Positions 8,321 to 16,416 of a stretch of 38,090 nucleotides of DNA are shown piece after piece; the first letter of the stretch is position 1, and each line of letters begins with the position of its first letter. Both the position numbers and the translations under genes were made by a program. The notes under the pieces are model-generated. The model saw nothing but the letters and a program-made list of their open reading frames with translations, was not told the DNA's origin and ran no database searches. Origin of the DNA: Streptomyces sp. SID12501 (GTDB lineage Bacteria; Actinomycetota; Actinomycetes; Streptomycetales; Streptomycetaceae); assembly GCF_010550245.1 (NCBI RefSeq), contig NZ_JAAGLU010000058.1, positions 1 through 38,090 on the forward strand. The letters run 5' to 3'.

Positions 8321-8531
8321 GGTCCGTGCCGAACTCTTCGGCGAAGACGGACTCGTACTGCTTCATGAAATCGGCGGCGGCCTCCACGAAGGTGTGGCCC
8401 GCCTCGCCGGTGTCCTGTTGGACCAGCTCTTCTATGTAGCGGTTGACGCTCATTCCGCGGGACAGGGCTTTTTCGCGCGCCGCGCGGGCGGTGCCCTCAT
8501 CCACCCGGACGTTCAGCTGAGTCTTCGCCAT
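8292..8531 (-). CDS. Antitoxin, ribbon-helix-helix-like DNA-binding protein
   Basis: A 79-aa protein starting MAKTQLNVRVDEGTARAARE and followed by a MSVNRYIEELVQQ helix, a pattern typical of RHH/CopG-type antitoxins: an N-terminal beta strand for operator binding, two helices, then an acidic tail (FAEEFGTDREG) that would contact the toxin. It is first in a two-gene operon with the Fic/Doc-like toxin and overlaps it. Such antitoxins repress their own promoter; a cluster of CTAG sites sits directly upstream. Confidence 0.75.
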   Translation of the reverse strand: MAKTQLNVRVDEGTARAAREKALSRGMSVNRYIEELVQQDTGEAGHTFVEAAADFMKQYESVFAEEFGTDREGKREGRH

Positions 8532-8533
8532 AC

Positions 8534-8560
8534 CTAGACGCTAGCGCGGGAGTGCTAGCA
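8534..8560. promoter_or_regulatory. Putative antitoxin operator: three phased CTAG sites
   Basis: Directly upstream of the antitoxin ATG are three CTAG tetramers (8534-8537, 8541-8544, 8555-8558), the last two inside GCTAGC and the palindrome TGCTAGCA. Centre spacings are 7 and 14 bp. CTAG is rare in Streptomyces DNA, so three within 25 bp is striking. Position and symmetry suit an RHH operator; this is inference. Confidence 0.45.
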
Positions 8561-8700
8561 CCCGCAAGGGGGCCACCCAAGAGCGAAAAGGGATACCGGG
8601 TGTGCGTCCCGTCACACTACGCTCGGCCGGAACAAGGGACGAGGGACGTCGGCACGACATCGGGACGGCCACGACCGGCAAGCCATCGAAGGAGGCAGTC

Positions 8701-9555
8701 TTGTCCACACCTGCTGCGGAGCACGCCCCCGGGCGCGCGGAGGCGGACGGGACCGCGGCCCGCGCCCGCGCGCTGACCAAGGCGTACGGCTCGGGCGAGA
8801 CGACCGTGCTCGCCCTCGACTCGGTCGACGTGGACATCGCGCGTGGGCGCTTCACCGCGGTCATGGGGCCGTCGGGGTCGGGCAAGTCCACGTTGATGCA
8901 CTGTCTGGCGGGGCTCGACACCGTGTCGGCGGGGCAGGTGTGGCTCGGCGACACGGAGATCACGGGGCTGAAGGACCGCGACCTGACCCGGCTGCGGCGG
9001 GACCGGATCGGGTTCATGTTCCAGTCGTTCAACCTGATCCCGACCCTGAACGCCGTCGAGAACATCACCCTGCCGATGGACATCGCGGGCCAGAAGCCCG
9101 ACCAGAAGTGGCTGGACCAGGTCATCGACACACTGGGGCTGCGGGACCGGCTGAAGCACCGGCCGGCCCAGCTCTCCGGCGGGCAGCAGCAGCGCGTGGC
9201 CTGTGCCCGGGCGCTCGCCTCGCGCCCCGAGCTGATCTTCGCGGACGAACCGACCGGAAACCTCGACTCCCGCGCCGGTCTTGAGGTCCTCGGCTTCCTG
9301 CGCGAGGCCGTCGACGACCTCGGCCAGACGGTCGTCATGGTGACCCACGACCCGGGCGCCGCCGCCCACTCCGACCTGGTGCTCTTCCTCGCCGACGGCC
9401 GGATCGTGGACGAGATGGCGCGGCCCACGGCGGAGGCGGTCCTGGAGCGCATGCGCCTCTTCTCCGGCGGACCGGGACAGACCCGGGCCGCCTCCCCCGA
9501 TACCCCCGACGACGCCGACGCCCCTTCCCTCACCAAGCCCACCGACGAGGACTGA
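8701..9555 (+). CDS. ABC transporter ATP-binding protein (MacB/LolD type)
   Basis: A 284-aa nucleotide-binding subunit. It shows Walker A GPSGSGKST (about residues 56-64), the Q-loop FMFQSFNLIPTLNAVENI typical of the MacB/LolD/FtsE group, the signature LSGGQQQRVA (about 158-167), Walker B LIFADEPTGNLD and the H-loop VTHDP. The start is a TTG preceded by AAGGAGG with 5-base spacing; an earlier in-frame start at 8602 has no such signal. The tail after residue 250 is Pro/Asp-rich. The permease gene follows after 6 bases, so the two form one exporter. Substrate unknown; relatives move lipoproteins, peptides or antibiotics. Confidence 0.93.
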   Translation: MSTPAAEHAPGRAEADGTAARARALTKAYGSGETTVLALDSVDVDIARGRFTAVMGPSGSGKSTLMHCLAGLDTVSAGQVWLGDTEITGLKDRDLTRLRRDRIGFMFQSFNLIPTLNAVENITLPMDIAGQKPDQKWLDQVIDTLGLRDRLKHRPAQLSGGQQQRVACARALASRPELIFADEPTGNLDSRAGLEVLGFLREAVDDLGQTVVMVTHDPGAAAHSDLVLFLADGRIVDEMARPTAEAVLERMRLFSGGPGQTRAASPDTPDDADAPSLTKPTDED

Positions 9556-9561
9556 CACCCC

Positions 9562-12129
9562 GTGCTGAAGGCAACGCTCAGGAGTTTCCTCGCCCACAAG
9601 GGCAGACTGCTGCTCTCCGCGCTGGCCGTCGTCCTGTCCGTGGCGTTCGTCGCGGGCAGCCTGATCTTCTCCGACACGGTCACCCGCACCTTCGACCGGC
9701 TCTTCGCCTCCACGTCCGCCGACGTCACGGTGAGCCCGCGGGAGGACTTCACATCACAGGTGCCGTCCGGCGAGGCTTTGACCCTGCCCGCCTCCCTGGC
9801 ACGGCGAGTGGCCGGTGTCGACGGCGTCGCGGAGGCCCACGCGGACGCGTCCGTCGAGAACCTCACCGTCGTCGACGACCGCAACAAGTCGGTGTCCCCG
9901 ACCTCCGGCGCCCCCACCATCGCCACCGACTGGTACCTCACCGACCGCAGCCCCGTCGAACTCACCTCCGGCCATGTCCCCCAGGGCGACGGCGAGGCGC
10001 TGCTGGACGCGGACACCGCCGACAGCAAGGACGTGGGGATCGGCGACACGCTCACCGTCCAGGCGCAGCCGGGGTCGTTCAAGGTCAGGATCGTCGGGAT
10101 CGCCACCTTCACCACCACCAACCCGGGCGCGGCGCTGCTGTTCCTGGACCCGAAGACCGCGCCGACCATGCTGCTGGGTGCGCCGGACCGGGCCACGAGC
10201 ATCTCGGTGACCGCCGCGAGCGGGGTGAGCGACGCCGAGCTGAAGAGCCGTATCGCGAAACAGATCGGCACCAGCGACTACGAGTTGGCCACGGCAGCCG
10301 AACAGGCCGAGTCCGCCGCCGACCAGCTCGGCGGATTCCTCGACGTGATCAAGTACGTGATGCTGGGCTTCGCCGGGATCGCGGTGCTCGTCGGAGTCTT
10401 CCTGATCGTCAACACCTTCTCGATGCTGATCGCCCAACGCACCCGCGAACTGGGCCTGTTGCGGGCGCTCGGCGCCGACCGGCGGCAGGTGCGCCGGTCC
10501 GTGCTGACGGAGGCGGTGCTGCTCGGCCTGGTCGGCTCGACGCTCGGCCTCGCCGCCGGGATCGGGCTCGCGGCCGGGCTGATCCAGCTGATGAGCGCGT
10601 TCGGCATGAACCTCAGCTCGGCCGACATGGTGGTGGGCTGGCCAACTCCCGTGTCGTCGTACGCCGTCGGGCTCGGCGTGACGTTCCTGGCCGCCTATCT
10701 GCCGGCCCGGCGGGCCGCGGTGGTCTCCCCCATGGCCGCGCTCTCGGACGCCGAAATCGCGGGCGTGGGACGGCCGTTGCGGGTACGGGCGGTGGTCGGC
10801 GCGATCGTCGGGGCACTCGGAGCCGCCGCACTGGTGGGCTGCGCCACAGCCGGCGAGACATCAACCTCCGCTTCCCTGCTGGGACTCGGTGTCGTCCTCA
10901 CGCTCCTCGCGACGGTCATCGCGGGCCCACTGCTGGTCCGGCCGGTCATCCGGGTCCTCGGCGGCGCGTTCCCGGCGATCTTCGGGCCGGTCGGCATGAT
11001 GAGCCAGCGCAACGCCCTGCGCAATCCCCGCCGTACGGGGGCGACGGCCGCCGCGCTGATGGTGGGCCTCGCCCTGGTCGGCGGGATGTCCGTGGCCAGC
11101 GCCTCGATGACCAAGTCCTTCGACCAGCAGATCGACAGGACGCTCGGCGCCGACTTCGTCGTACAGAACGACAACTTCGTGCCGTTCTCCCAGGAGCTCA
11201 CCGCCAAGGTGCGGGCCACGGACGGTGTCGGTCTCGTCGTGCGGCAGCGGTTCGTGCCGGTCGCGGTGCAGTTCCCGGACGGCAAGCGCCTGGAGACGAC
11301 GGCCGCCGGGTACGACGCGCGGCTCGACGACGTCGCCCATGTCGACTACGCGCAGGGCGACACGGCCGCCGCGCTCGCGGACGGCCACCTGGCGATGTCC
11401 GCCGACTACGCCAAGGACCACGACGTGCGCCTCGGCACGGTGCTGCCGGTGGAGTTCGCGGACGGCGGCAGGACCGAGCTGACGGTCGGCGCCCTCACCG
11501 ACCAGGGCAGCGCCGAGGGGTTCGGGACGCAGGGCGGGATCTACTTCGGGATCGCCGTCGCCGAGAAGTACGTGCCGGGCGGCCAGGACTCCGCGCTGTA
11601 CGTCAACGCCGCCGGCGGCACGAGCGCCGACTCGCTGCGTCCCGCGCTGGAGCGGACCCTGGACCCGTATCCGCAGGTCAAGGCGCGTGACCAGGCCGAC
11701 TACAAGGAACTGATCCGCAACCAGATCGCCGTACTGCTCTACCTCGTGTACGCGCTGCTGGGGCTCGCGATCGTCATCGCGGTGCTCGGCGTGGTCAACA
11801 CCCTCGCTCTGTCGGTCGTGGAGCGCACGCGCGAGATCGGGCTGCTGCGGGCCATCGGACTGTCCCGGCGGCAGCTGCGCCGGATGATCCGGCTGGAGTC
11901 GGTGGTGATCGCCGTGTTCGGTGCGGTGCTGGGGCTGGGGCTGGGGCTGGTGTGGGGCGTGTGCATCCACCGGGTGCTGGCCCTGCAGGGCATGGAGGCG
12001 CTGGCGATTCCCTGGGTCACGATCGTCGCGGTGGTCGTGGGCTCGGCGCTGGTCGGCATCGTGGCCGCGCTGCTGCCCGCCCTGCGTGCGTCCCGGATGA
12101 ACGTACTGGCGGCGATCGCGCACGAGTGA
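9562..12129 (+). CDS. ABC transporter permease, FtsX/MacB-like, duplicated
   Basis: An 855-aa membrane protein with two FtsX modules. The N-terminal helix (LLLSALAVVLSVAFVAGSLI) is followed by an extracellular MacB-like domain, then three helices with the FtsX signature RTRELGLLRALGADRRQVRRSVL (about residues 290-320). After a linker with two helices, a second module begins around residue 475 (RNALRNPRRTGATAAALMVG) and ends with ERTREIGLLRAIGLSRRQLRRMI. This is the usual layout of Streptomyces MacB-type permeases that pair with a single ATPase. GTG start, co-transcribed with the preceding ATPase. Confidence 0.93.
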   Translation: MLKATLRSFLAHKGRLLLSALAVVLSVAFVAGSLIFSDTVTRTFDRLFASTSADVTVSPREDFTSQVPSGEALTLPASLARRVAGVDGVAEAHADASVENLTVVDDRNKSVSPTSGAPTIATDWYLTDRSPVELTSGHVPQGDGEALLDADTADSKDVGIGDTLTVQAQPGSFKVRIVGIATFTTTNPGAALLFLDPKTAPTMLLGAPDRATSISVTAASGVSDAELKSRIAKQIGTSDYELATAAEQAESAADQLGGFLDVIKYVMLGFAGIAVLVGVFLIVNTFSMLIAQRTRELGLLRALGADRRQVRRSVLTEAVLLGLVGSTLGLAAGIGLAAGLIQLMSAFGMNLSSADMVVGWPTPVSSYAVGLGVTFLAAYLPARRAAVVSPMAALSDAEIAGVGRPLRVRAVVGAIVGALGAAALVGCATAGETSTSASLLGLGVVLTLLATVIAGPLLVRPVIRVLGGAFPAIFGPVGMMSQRNALRNPRRTGATAAALMVGLALVGGMSVASASMTKSFDQQIDRTLGADFVVQNDNFVPFSQELTAKVRATDGVGLVVRQRFVPVAVQFPDGKRLETTAAGYDARLDDVAHVDYAQGDTAAALADGHLAMSADYAKDHDVRLGTVLPVEFADGGRTELTVGALTDQGSAEGFGTQGGIYFGIAVAEKYVPGGQDSALYVNAAGGTSADSLRPALERTLDPYPQVKARDQADYKELIRNQIAVLLYLVYALLGLAIVIAVLGVVNTLALSVVERTREIGLLRAIGLSRRQLRRMIRLESVVIAVFGAVLGLGLGLVWGVCIHRVLALQGMEALAIPWVTIVAVVVGSALVGIVAALLPALRASRMNVLAAIAHE

Positions 12130-12412
12130 CGGGCGATGCGTGCAGTCGTGTCGCCGCCGATCGGGTTGCGCGTACGGCGTGGCTCGGGCCGGGAGGTGAC
12201 TGCCGGTCAGCCGATTAAATACCTGGTCAGAGCTTTGTTGCTCGCTCCGGGGATGGCCGGCCGCCCGAACCGGGTACCGCCGTGCGGGTCAGTCGGGTGG
12301 GCGGCTCGAGTGGTGCGGCGGGCCGGTCTGGCTGACGGTGGATCACGTCGGGGCCGGGTCTCGTCAGCTGACATCACGTCAGCGCCCCAGCCGCGGCGGA
12401 AGGACTTCGACC
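12130..12412. promoter_or_regulatory. Intergenic region with inverted repeat before the secreted repeat protein
   Basis: A 283-bp gene-free stretch. An AT-richer segment (GATTAAATACCTGG) sits about 190 bp before the next start. Near the gene is a perfect inverted repeat, GCTGAC-5 nt-GTCAGC (12367-12383), with CGTCAGC repeated directly 15 bp apart. This could be an operator. I find no coding sequence here. Confidence 0.35.
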
Positions 12413-12868
12413 ATGCGCTCTGCCCGCCTGCTCCTCGCTACCGCGACGGCCACGGCCGCTCTCGCGATCGCCGCACCCGGCGCCCTCGCCGCCGACGGCG
12501 GCGACTGGGACAACGGTGACTCTTCCTACAGCAAGGAGCACGACAAGGACAGCAAGCACGACAAGCCGAGCGGTGGAGTGCACACAGGTGGCGGTGCGCT
12601 CACCGCGGTGAACGAGGGCGGCGACTGGAGCAAGGGCGACAACACGGACGAGGCCAAGAAGGGCGACTGGAGCAAGGGCGACAACACCGACGAGAGCAGC
12701 AAGGGCGACTGGGGCTCCAAGCACGAGAAGCCCAGCGGTGGCATGCACACCGGTGGCGGCGCGCTGGCGTCCCCGAGTGTCACGGCCGGCGGGCTGGCGG
12801 CCCTGGCGGTCGTCGGCGCCGGTGCGTTCGCGATGCGCCGCAGGAACGCGGCCGACGGGGCGTCCTGA
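12413..12868 (+). CDS. Secreted, repeat-containing surface protein, possible sortase substrate
   Basis: A 151-aa protein with a signal peptide (MRSARLLLATATATAALAIA, cleavage near ALAAD), a highly charged Asp/Lys/Gly/Ser-rich body and a C-terminal hydrophobic helix (VTAGGLAALAVVGAGAFA) followed by MRRRN. The body carries two copies of PSGG(V/M)HTGGGAL and two of GDWSKGDNTDE. The C-terminal layout (helix plus basic tail) is that of a sortase-anchored protein, but no LPXTG or LAXTG motif precedes the helix. The next gene is a class F sortase, as often found in Streptomyces. The start at 12413 has GGCGGAAGGA upstream. Function unknown. Confidence 0.8.
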   Translation: MRSARLLLATATATAALAIAAPGALAADGGDWDNGDSSYSKEHDKDSKHDKPSGGVHTGGGALTAVNEGGDWSKGDNTDEAKKGDWSKGDNTDESSKGDWGSKHEKPSGGMHTGGGALASPSVTAGGLAALAVVGAGAFAMRRRNAADGAS

Positions 12869-13008
12869 CCGATGCCTGACATAGCAGCCGGGGCCGTCGC
12901 GTGCGCACATCCGCCTGTGCGCACTGCGGCGGCCCGGCCGGTTCACTCCCTCCGAGTCCGTCTCGGTCCCCTACGTGCTGTGCCCGTGTTCCAGTGAGGT
13001 GGTTCCCG

Positions 13009-13692
13009 ATGGCAACCCCGTTGCCTTCCCCCGTTGAGCCCACATCGGTGTCGCCCAGGCGGCGCCTTGTCGTACGTCTGATCGCGTGGACCGTCGTTCT
13101 CCTGATCCCGGCGGTCTTCCTCTTCTCCGGGAACGACGAGTCGACCGACGACGCCCGCGCGCCGCGCGCCGCCGCGGCCCACGCTCCGTCCTCGTCGTCC
13201 GCGCCGAAGTCCTCGGTCGCGCCGCAGGCCGGAAAGCAGTTGCCGCGGGCCAGGCCGACGCGGCTTCTCATCCCGGCCATCGGCGTGGACGCGCCCTTCG
13301 TCGGCCTCGCCATCGGCGACTCGGGCCAGCTCGAACCCCCGCCCGCCGACGACGTGAACATGGTCGGCTGGCAGGCGGACGGCGTGTCCCCGGGCGAGGC
13401 GGGTACCGCGATCATCGCCGGGCACGTCGACACGGCGACCGCCCCCGCCGTGTTCGCGGGGCTCAGCGAACTGAAGAAGGGGAACCGCTTCTCCGTCAAC
13501 CGGTCCGACCGACGCACGGCCGTCTTCGTGGTCGACAGTGTCGAGACGTTCGCGAAGGACGACTTCCCCGACGAGCGCGTGTACGCCGACACACCGCAGG
13601 CACAGGTCCGGCTGATCACCTGCGCCGGTGACTACGACCACTCGGTGCGGGACTACACCGACAACCTGGTGGTCTTCGCCCACCTTGTCTGA
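13009..13692 (+). CDS. Class F sortase
   Basis: A 227-aa membrane-anchored transpeptidase. An N-terminal helix (LIAWTVVLLIPAVFLFS, about residues 24-40) anchors it; an Ala/Ser/Pro linker follows. The sortase fold starts at RLLIPAIGVDAPFV. Catalytic residues are visible: His139 in IIAGHVDT, Cys205 in LITCAGD and Arg214 in SVRDYTDN. Class F enzymes are the actinobacterial sortases with short sequence and TCAGD-like active site. The ATG at 13009 with GAGGTGG upstream is preferred to an in-frame GTG at 12901. The upstream secreted protein is the obvious candidate partner. Confidence 0.9.
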   Translation: MATPLPSPVEPTSVSPRRRLVVRLIAWTVVLLIPAVFLFSGNDESTDDARAPRAAAAHAPSSSSAPKSSVAPQAGKQLPRARPTRLLIPAIGVDAPFVGLAIGDSGQLEPPPADDVNMVGWQADGVSPGEAGTAIIAGHVDTATAPAVFAGLSELKKGNRFSVNRSDRRTAVFVVDSVETFAKDDFPDERVYADTPQAQVRLITCAGDYDHSVRDYTDNLVVFAHLV

Positions 13693-13768
13693 CCCGTCGC
13701 CGTCCGACGGGAGCCCACCTGGGGGATCAGCGGTGGCGAGCCGGAACACCCGCTCCTAGCTTCGGCAT

Positions 13769-14851
13769 ATGACCAGACGACAGATCACCCACCTCGTATG
13801 CACCGCGGCTGTCGTGGCGTCGGGGCTGGGTGCCGCCGCGCCGGCGGACCATCGCACGGCGCATCAGGTGCTCCGAATCCACCGGGTACAGCCCGGCGAG
13901 TCGATCCAGCGGGCGGTGGACGCCGCCCGGCCGGGGGACACCGTTGTCCTCTCCCCCGGTACCTATCGCGAGAGTGTCCGCATCACGGTGTCGGACCTGA
14001 CGCTGCGGGGCTCCGTCGCCGGGCCCGCCGTCATCGTCCCCGGCCCGGTAGCCGCCACCGCCAGCACCTGTGCCACCGCGGGCAACGGCATCTGTGTGAC
14101 CGGCACCAAAAGCAGCCCCGTCAAGCACGTCACCCTGCGCTCGCTGACGATCCGGGGCTTCGCCAGGAACGGCCTGTGGGCGTCGTGGACCGACCAGCTG
14201 AAGGTCCAGGACGTGACCGCCGAACAGAACGGGCAGTGGGGCATCGCCCAGGAGAGGTCCGTGCGCGGCGTGTTCAGCCGCAACACCGCCGAGCGCAACG
14301 GCGACGCCGGACTCTTCGTCGCCAACACCGTCGACCGCGAGGACGGGGCCCAGGACGCCAAGGGCACCGTGATCAGTCAGAACCGTCTGGTCGGCAACCG
14401 CATCGGCGTCACCGTGCGGCGGCTGCGGAACCTGACCGTCGAACGTAACGAGGCGACCGGCAACTGCGCCGCGGTGTTCGTCGTCGGCGACGAGGGCAAG
14501 CCGCGCGCCGGGGCGATGACCGTACGCCGCAACCACATCCACGCCAACAACAAGCTGTGCCCGAAGACCCCCCGGCTGCCCTTTCTGCAGGGCTCGGGCA
14601 TCGTGCTCACCGGCACCGAGAAGACGCTGGTGACGAAGAACCGGGTCGAGGACAACGTGGGCACCTCCCCGCTGTCGGGCGGCATCGTGCTGTTCAAGAG
14701 CTTCGTGGGCGCCCCCAACGAGAGCAACGAGATCCACGACAACGTGGTGCTGCGCAACAGCACGGCCGATCTCGCCGACCGGGACACCGGCACGAACAAC
14801 ACCTTCCGCGACAACACCTGCGGGGTCTCCGAACCCGCGGGACTCTGCTGA
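13769..14851 (+). CDS. Secreted right-handed beta-helix repeat protein (NosD/pectate-lyase-like fold)
   Basis: A 360-aa exported protein. After a signal peptide (about 25 residues, MTRRQITHLVCTAAVVASG) comes the phrase VQPGESIQRAVDAARPGDTVVLSPGTYRESV, the typical opening of parallel beta-helix proteins, then many short repeats with Asn ladders (NGLWAS, ERNEATGN, RRNHIHANN, TKNRVEDN, IHDNVVLRN). Four cysteines occur in the second half. Such proteins bind or cleave polysaccharides, but no catalytic residues can be assigned. There is no Shine-Dalgarno sequence; TAGCTT (13757-13762) lies 6 bases before the ATG like a -10 element, so a leaderless transcript is possible. Confidence 0.82.
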   Translation: MTRRQITHLVCTAAVVASGLGAAAPADHRTAHQVLRIHRVQPGESIQRAVDAARPGDTVVLSPGTYRESVRITVSDLTLRGSVAGPAVIVPGPVAATASTCATAGNGICVTGTKSSPVKHVTLRSLTIRGFARNGLWASWTDQLKVQDVTAEQNGQWGIAQERSVRGVFSRNTAERNGDAGLFVANTVDREDGAQDAKGTVISQNRLVGNRIGVTVRRLRNLTVERNEATGNCAAVFVVGDEGKPRAGAMTVRRNHIHANNKLCPKTPRLPFLQGSGIVLTGTEKTLVTKNRVEDNVGTSPLSGGIVLFKSFVGAPNESNEIHDNVVLRNSTADLADRDTGTNNTFRDNTCGVSEPAGLC

Positions 14852-14923
14852 CCGACCGACGCCCCATCCGTCCCACCCGCCCCACTCCCCCCACACGGCA
14901 CAACCACAGAGGCGAGGCACCAC

Positions 14924-15982
14924 ATGACGACCGTTGACCCGGCACCCCCCACCTCCACGGCTCCCCCGGCTCCCCCGGCTCCCATGCGGCTGAGGGAGCT
15001 CGTGTTCGGGGCGGCCTGCGCCGCCGCCGTACGCGCCGCCGCCCGGCTGGGCGTCGCGGACGCCCTGGACGACGACACGCCGACGACCGTGGAGGACCTG
15101 GCGTCGGCGGTGAAGACCCAGCCCCACACCCTCAGGCGGCTGCTGCGCGCGCTGTCCTGCCAGGGCGTCTTCGCGGAGCGCCCCGACGGCACCTTCGTCC
15201 ACACGGAGATGTCCCGGCTGCTGCGTGAGGACGATCCGCACAGCCTGCGGTACATCGCGCTGTGGTGCACCGAGCCGTGGACGTGGAACGTCTGGCCGCA
15301 GCTGGACGAGGCGGTGCGCTCCGGCCGCAACGTCTTCGAGGACATGTACGACAGGGAGTTCTTCTCGTACCTGAACGAAGAGGCCCCCGAGTCGGCGTAC
15401 GTCTTCAACCGGGCCATGACGACGTCCAGCGAGCAGTCCGCGCGGGACGTCGCGAACCTGCTGGACCTCAACGGGGTGTCGTCGGTCGCCGACATCGGCG
15501 GCGGTCAGGGCCGGGTCGTGGCGAGTCTGCTGGAGAAGCACCCCAAGATGCACGGCACGCTGCTGGACCTGCCCGGGGTGGTGGAGAACGCCGACCCGCG
15601 GCTGCGCGCCGGGGGTTCACTGGCCACGCGGGTGAGTGTCGTGGCCGGGGACTGCCGGGAGGACATCCCCGTACAGGCGGATGTGTACATCATCAAGAAC
15701 ATCCTGGAGTGGGACGACGAGAGCACCCGCAGGGCGCTGGCGAACGTCCGGAAGGCGGCGCGGCCCGGTGCGCGGGTCGTCGTGATCGAGAACCTCGTGG
15801 ACGACACACCGTCGATGAAGTTCACGACGGCGATGGACCTGCTGCTGCTCCTCAACGTCGGCGGTGCGAAGCACACCCGGCAGAGCATGGTCGACCGGCT
15901 GACGGACGCGGGCCTGGTCATCGGCGAGATCCGCCCGGTCAACGCGTATCTGCACGCCTTCGAGTGCACCGTCCCCAGCTGA
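14924..15982 (+). CDS. O-methyltransferase of the spore-pigment locus
   Basis: A 352-aa SAM-dependent O-methyltransferase of the plant/TcmN-DmpM type. The N-terminal half is a winged-helix dimerisation domain (AARLGVADALDDDTPTTVEDL ... LRRLLRALSCQGVF). The catalytic domain has the glycine loop VADIGGGQGR, the acidic DLPGVVENAD and the family stretch YIIKNILEWDDE, where most relatives have His before the Asp/Glu cluster. The first 20 residues are Pro/Thr-rich. It converges on the pigment operon and shares its terminator, so it probably methylates a phenol of the pigment polyketide; this is inference. GAGGCGAGG precedes the ATG. Confidence 0.88.
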   Translation: MTTVDPAPPTSTAPPAPPAPMRLRELVFGAACAAAVRAAARLGVADALDDDTPTTVEDLASAVKTQPHTLRRLLRALSCQGVFAERPDGTFVHTEMSRLLREDDPHSLRYIALWCTEPWTWNVWPQLDEAVRSGRNVFEDMYDREFFSYLNEEAPESAYVFNRAMTTSSEQSARDVANLLDLNGVSSVADIGGGQGRVVASLLEKHPKMHGTLLDLPGVVENADPRLRAGGSLATRVSVVAGDCREDIPVQADVYIIKNILEWDDESTRRALANVRKAARPGARVVVIENLVDDTPSMKFTTAMDLLLLLNVGGAKHTRQSMVDRLTDAGLVIGEIRPVNAYLHAFECTVPS

Positions 15983-16002
15983 CCGCACCGCGGCCGAAAC
16001 GC

Positions 16003-16055
16003 CGAAACCCCGAGGCCGGTACCGCGAAGTTCGCGGTACCGGCCTCGGGGTTTCG
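16003..16055. terminator. Bidirectional terminator, perfect 26-bp inverted repeat
   Basis: Arms 16003-16028 and 16030-16055 are perfect reverse complements around a single central base (CGAAACCCCGAGGCCGG at the outer left). It lies between the stops of the convergent O-methyltransferase and the last pigment-operon gene, 3 bases from the latter. It would form a very stable hairpin in either transcript; the outer AAA/TTT pairs add short A/U flanks. Confidence 0.9.
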
Positions 16056-16058
16056 TGC

Positions 16059-16391
16059 TCAGGAGCCGACGCCCCGCTCCCACTGGTAGAAGCAGCGCGC
16101 CATGGCGTCCTTGGGGCTGCGCCACGTCAGCGGGTCGTACGCGGACACGTACGCGGAGAGCTTGTCGCTGACGCTCCGGAACTCGGGGTGGCCGGCCACC
16201 TTCGCGATGGCGGGCGCCGGGTCCTGGTCGGCCTCGATGAAGTGCAGGTACACGTCGCCGTACTGGAAGAGACTGCGGCGGGTGACACCGACGAGGTGCG
16301 GGAGTTCACCGCTGTCGGAGGCGGCGAACAGGTCGGCGATCGCCGGCGCCGACTCGGGTGCCATGCGGGCGACGATCAGGGCGTGGTGCAT
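16059..16391 (-). CDS. TcmI-type polyketide cyclase (WhiE ORFVII-like)
   Basis: A 110-aa protein of the TcmI family, a dimeric ferredoxin-like fold that closes later rings of aromatic polyketides. It begins MHHALIVARMAPESAPAIAD and contains FQYGDVYLHFIEAD and the FRSVSDKLSAYVSAYDPLTW stretch typical of the family. It is the last gene of the minus-strand operon, 25 bases after the aromatase, matching whiE ORFVII. AGGAAGGACACCC precedes the ATG. Confidence 0.92.
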   Translation of the reverse strand: MHHALIVARMAPESAPAIADLFAASDSGELPHLVGVTRRSLFQYGDVYLHFIEADQDPAPAIAKVAGHPEFRSVSDKLSAYVSAYDPLTWRSPKDAMARCFYQWERGVGS

Positions 16392-16416
16392 CGGGTGTCC
16401 TTCCTGGGCCGGTGGC

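Noticed and set aside
13727..15553. 608-codon minus-strand frame opposite the beta-helix and methyltransferase genes
   Set aside because: Low-complexity antisense frame without any domain; both plus-strand genes are well supported.
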